A stretch of 15,560 nucleotides of DNA from F23-D06 sp045600525. Its GTDB lineage: Bacteria > Bacteroidota > Bacteroidia > Bacteroidales > WCHB1-69. Each line of letters begins with the position of its first letter. Within the stretch, counting starts at the first letter, position 1. This document shows, piece by piece, positions 14,117-15,560 of this stretch. Below the pieces are notes generated by a model. The model had not been told where the DNA came from. It ran no database searches and was given only the letters and a program-made list of their open reading frames with translations. The DNA is taken from the NCBI GenBank assembly GCA_045600525.1, contig JAZRYC010000049.1, positions 1 to 15,560 of the forward strand. Direction: 5' to 3'. Made by a program: the position numbers and the translations under genes.

Positions 14117-14983
14117 TTATCTATTGCGATAGGCTTTCATCGTATTCTGCAGCAGGCAGGCCATCGTCATGGCACCCACTCCACCTGGAACCGGCGTAAT
14201 AGCCTCACATTTCTTGCTAACTTCGTCAAACTTCACATCTCCCACCACTCTATAGCCATTGGCTGCGGTCGGATCGGGGATGCGGTGAATGCCCACATCG
14301 ATAACCGTGGCTTTCTCCTTCACATAGTCGGCCGTAATCATCTCCGGCTGTCCTATGGCCACAATCAGAATGTCGGCACGACCGCACACACGCTTCAGGT
14401 TCTTCGTGCGACTGTGGCAGACCGTCACCGTGGCATTGGCATCCTTCTGCAACAACATCATAGCCAATGGCTTACCAACGATATTGCTACGTCCAAGGAT
14501 GACACATTCCTTACCCGTGGTTTCTATATTGCTTCGGCGTATCAATTCCATAACGCCGTGGGGAGTAGCGGGAGCAAAACAATCTTTTCCCAACAGTAGA
14601 TTGCCCATATTGATGGGATGAAAGCAGTCCATATCTTTACGGGGATCCACATGGGCAGTCACCTTGTCAATGGAAATCTGCTTTGGCAGAGGCATTTGAA
14701 TAATATATCCGTCAATCTCGTCATCGCTGTTGAGGAAGTCAATCGTTGCCAAGAGATCTTGTTCTTTCACGCTGGAGGGAAACTTATAAGCAGAGCACAT
14801 ATAGCCTACTGATTTGCATTGTTTTTCAATGCTATTCACATAACTCAGCGCGGCGCCATCCTCGCCGGCAATGATAACGGCCAAATGAGGTGCTGGCTTA
14901 CCTTCGTCCAAAAGCGCTTTGACTTCCGTGGCGATTTCAGTTTTTATGTTATTGGCAATTTCCTTGCCGTCAATGATCTTCAT
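14117..14983 (-). CDS. folD: Methylenetetrahydrofolate dehydrogenase/cyclohydrolase FolD, altered active site
   Basis: FolD interconverts 5,10-methylene-, 5,10-methenyl- and 10-formyl-tetrahydrofolate. The 288-residue length and global motifs fit: IIDGKEIA, GYIIQMPLPKQIS (with conserved Q96), PRKDMD (D117, D119), ATPHGVMELI, the NADP-binding GRSNIVGKPLAMMLL, CHSRT, and ITPVPGGVGAMTMACLLQNT. The odd point is the catalytic block. Families usually read Y-x3-K (for example YVASK in E. coli, with K54 as the cyclohydrolase lysine). Here it is Y48-V-N-S-I52-E-K54, so isoleucine (codon ATT) stands at the lysine position, with the nearest lysine two residues later. The usual KDVDG is also KDMDC, and GVGPMT is GVGAMT. 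It may have altered or single activity, or use K54 instead. No consensus promoter was found upstream. Confidence 0.9.
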   Translation of the reverse strand: MKIIDGKEIANNIKTEIATEVKALLDEGKPAPHLAVIIAGEDGAALSYVNSIEKQCKSVGYMCSAYKFPSSVKEQDLLATIDFLNSDDEIDGYIIQMPLPKQISIDKVTAHVDPRKDMDCFHPINMGNLLLGKDCFAPATPHGVMELIRRSNIETTGKECVILGRSNIVGKPLAMMLLQKDANATVTVCHSRTKNLKRVCGRADILIVAIGQPEMITADYVKEKATVIDVGIHRIPDPTAANGYRVVGDVKFDEVSKKCEAITPVPGGVGAMTMACLLQNTMKAYRNR

Positions 14984-15036
14984 ATTTCTGTTAATATAAT
15001 AATGTATTAAGGCGATAATGCGGTTATCTTTTAGAC

Positions 15037-15057
15037 CTTAAACTTCAAACTTCAAAC
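15037..15057. repeat. Three tandem heptamers upstream of folD
   Basis: Plus-strand cttaaac, ttcaaac, ttcaaac are three consecutive seven-base units in the ffh-folD spacer, about 54-75 bases before the folD ATG. Their unit length equals that of the array at 15099-15140, but their sequence differs. The origin is unknown. Confidence 0.5.
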
Positions 15058-15098
15058 ATCTACCAACAAGTACGGCACTTGACAAACCGCTTGACTTA

Positions 15099-15140
15099 CC
15101 TAAACCCTAAGCCCTAAACCCTAAACCCTGAGTCCTACAG
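15099..15140. repeat. Telomere-like CCTAAAC heptamer array at the ffh stop
   Basis: Six consecutive heptamers on the plus strand read cctaaac, cctaagc, cctaaac, cctaaac, cctgagt and cctacag. They decay toward ffh, and the last overlaps its TAG stop (15135-15137). On the minus strand the unit is GTTTAGG, directly 3' of the coding region. A similar array sits at the batD stop (8348-8375). Confidence 0.8.
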
Positions 15141-15560
15141 CGGTCTTCGTCCCGGGGCATTCATGGCGCGCATCAGGCCCTTGGCCTTTCCGCTGTTCAC
15201 CATCTTCATCATCTTCCGTGTATCATCAAACTGCTTCATCAGTCGATTCACATCCTGGATATCGCTACCGCTACCGTTGGCAATACGTCTGCGGCGAGAG
15301 CCGTTGATGATATCGGGGTTGGCGCGTTCCGCTGGTGTCATGGATTGAATAATCACTTCCACGCTCTTAAAGGCATTGTCGTCAATATCCATATCCTTGA
15401 TCACCTTACCCATACCGGGAATCATCGACATCAAGTCCTTCACATTGCCCATTTTCTTAATCTGCTGAATCTGACTAAGAAAGTCATTGAAGTCAAACTG
15501 GTTCTTGGCTAATTTTTTCTGTAGTTTGGCTGCTTCTTCCTCATCAAATTGATCCTGGGC
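15135..15560 (-). CDS. ffh: Signal recognition particle protein Ffh, C-terminal M domain (partial)
   Basis: Ffh binds 4.5S RNA and hydrophobic signal sequences and delivers ribosomes to FtsY for co-translational membrane insertion. Only the last 141 residues are in the window; the frame stays open to base 15560 and the NG GTPase domain lies beyond. The visible part begins AQDQFDEEEAAKLQKKLAKN and continues with FDFNDFLSQIQQIKKMGNVK, MSMIPGMGK, the RNA-binding helix-turn-helix motif GSRRRRIANGSGSDIQDVN and LMKQFDDTRKMMK. These are the M-domain landmarks, so the call is firm even without the GTPase part. The methionine at 15452 is internal and not the start. The stop codon lies inside the heptamer array at 15099-15140. 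folD follows after 151 nt. Confidence 0.96.
   Translation of the reverse strand, partial: AQDQFDEEEAAKLQKKLAKNQFDFNDFLSQIQQIKKMGNVKDLMSMIPGMGKVIKDMDIDDNAFKSVEVIIQSMTPAERANPDIINGSRRRRIANGSGSDIQDVNRLMKQFDDTRKMMKMVNSGKAKGLMRAMNAPGRRPL

Noticed and set aside
15099..15140. True telomere or chromosome end, or eukaryotic contamination
   Set aside because: The unit resembles plant-type telomere repeat, but it is short, decayed and flanked on both sides by normal bacterial genes (ffh and folD).
15037..15140. CRISPR array
   Set aside because: Units are seven bases in direct tandem with no spacers, and no cas gene is present.

Overview
The window reads as a chromosomal segment of a Bacteroidales bacterium (phylum Bacteroidota), with G+C near 48 % by eye. 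Four things support this. There is a type IX secretion (T9SS) cargo gene with a C-terminal sorting domain. The phylum's promoter signature (-7 TAnnTTTG, with a TTG/TTTG about 19-22 nt upstream) precedes several units. The gene order rplM-rpsI-rpsB-tsf is typical. Most starts lack Shine-Dalgarno sequences. A BatD-family protein also fits. Species and family cannot be fixed from the sequence alone; the T9SS makes the genus Bacteroides itself unlikely. Nearly everything is on the minus strand.

Layout. 1-285 (+) is the 3' end of a probable alpha/beta-hydrolase. 300-4972 (-) is a tight probable operon, nadB-mtaB-M16 peptidase-recR, with gaps of 6, -19 and 39 nt; it is read from a consensus promoter at 4995-5028. 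5126-8133 (-) is the ribosomal unit rplM-rpsI-rpsB-tsf, with its own promoter, hairpins in front of rplM and rpsB, and a strong terminator. 8134-8370 is a gene-free spacer with competing hairpins, a REP-like palindrome and a telomere-like heptamer array. 8371-9786 (-) is batD, unusually short and without its usual bat neighbours. 9857-10113 (-) is a high-GC orphan T9SS sorting-domain remnant with its own terminator. 10219-11802 (+) is an intact T9SS cargo protein with two choice-of-anchor-J-like modules. It converges on an acyltransferase gene (11868-13286, -) through a shared bidirectional terminator that contains the latter's stop codon. 13349-14983 (-) holds pepE and folD. 15135-15560 (-) is the 3' end of ffh.

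Functionally this is mostly housekeeping: translation (uL13, uS9, uS2, EF-Ts), protein targeting (Ffh), tRNA modification (MtaB), NAD synthesis (NadB), one-carbon metabolism (FolD), repair (RecR), peptide turnover (PepE, M16) and phospholipid acylation. The accessory interest is concentrated at 8134-10218. No CRISPR array, tRNA, rRNA, insertion sequence or phage gene was seen, and I found no convincing defence or other novel multi-gene system. The items most worth a second look are the orphan sorting-domain cassette, the two heptamer arrays that run into stop codons, a FolD whose catalytic lysine position is isoleucine, and the ribosomal leader hairpins.
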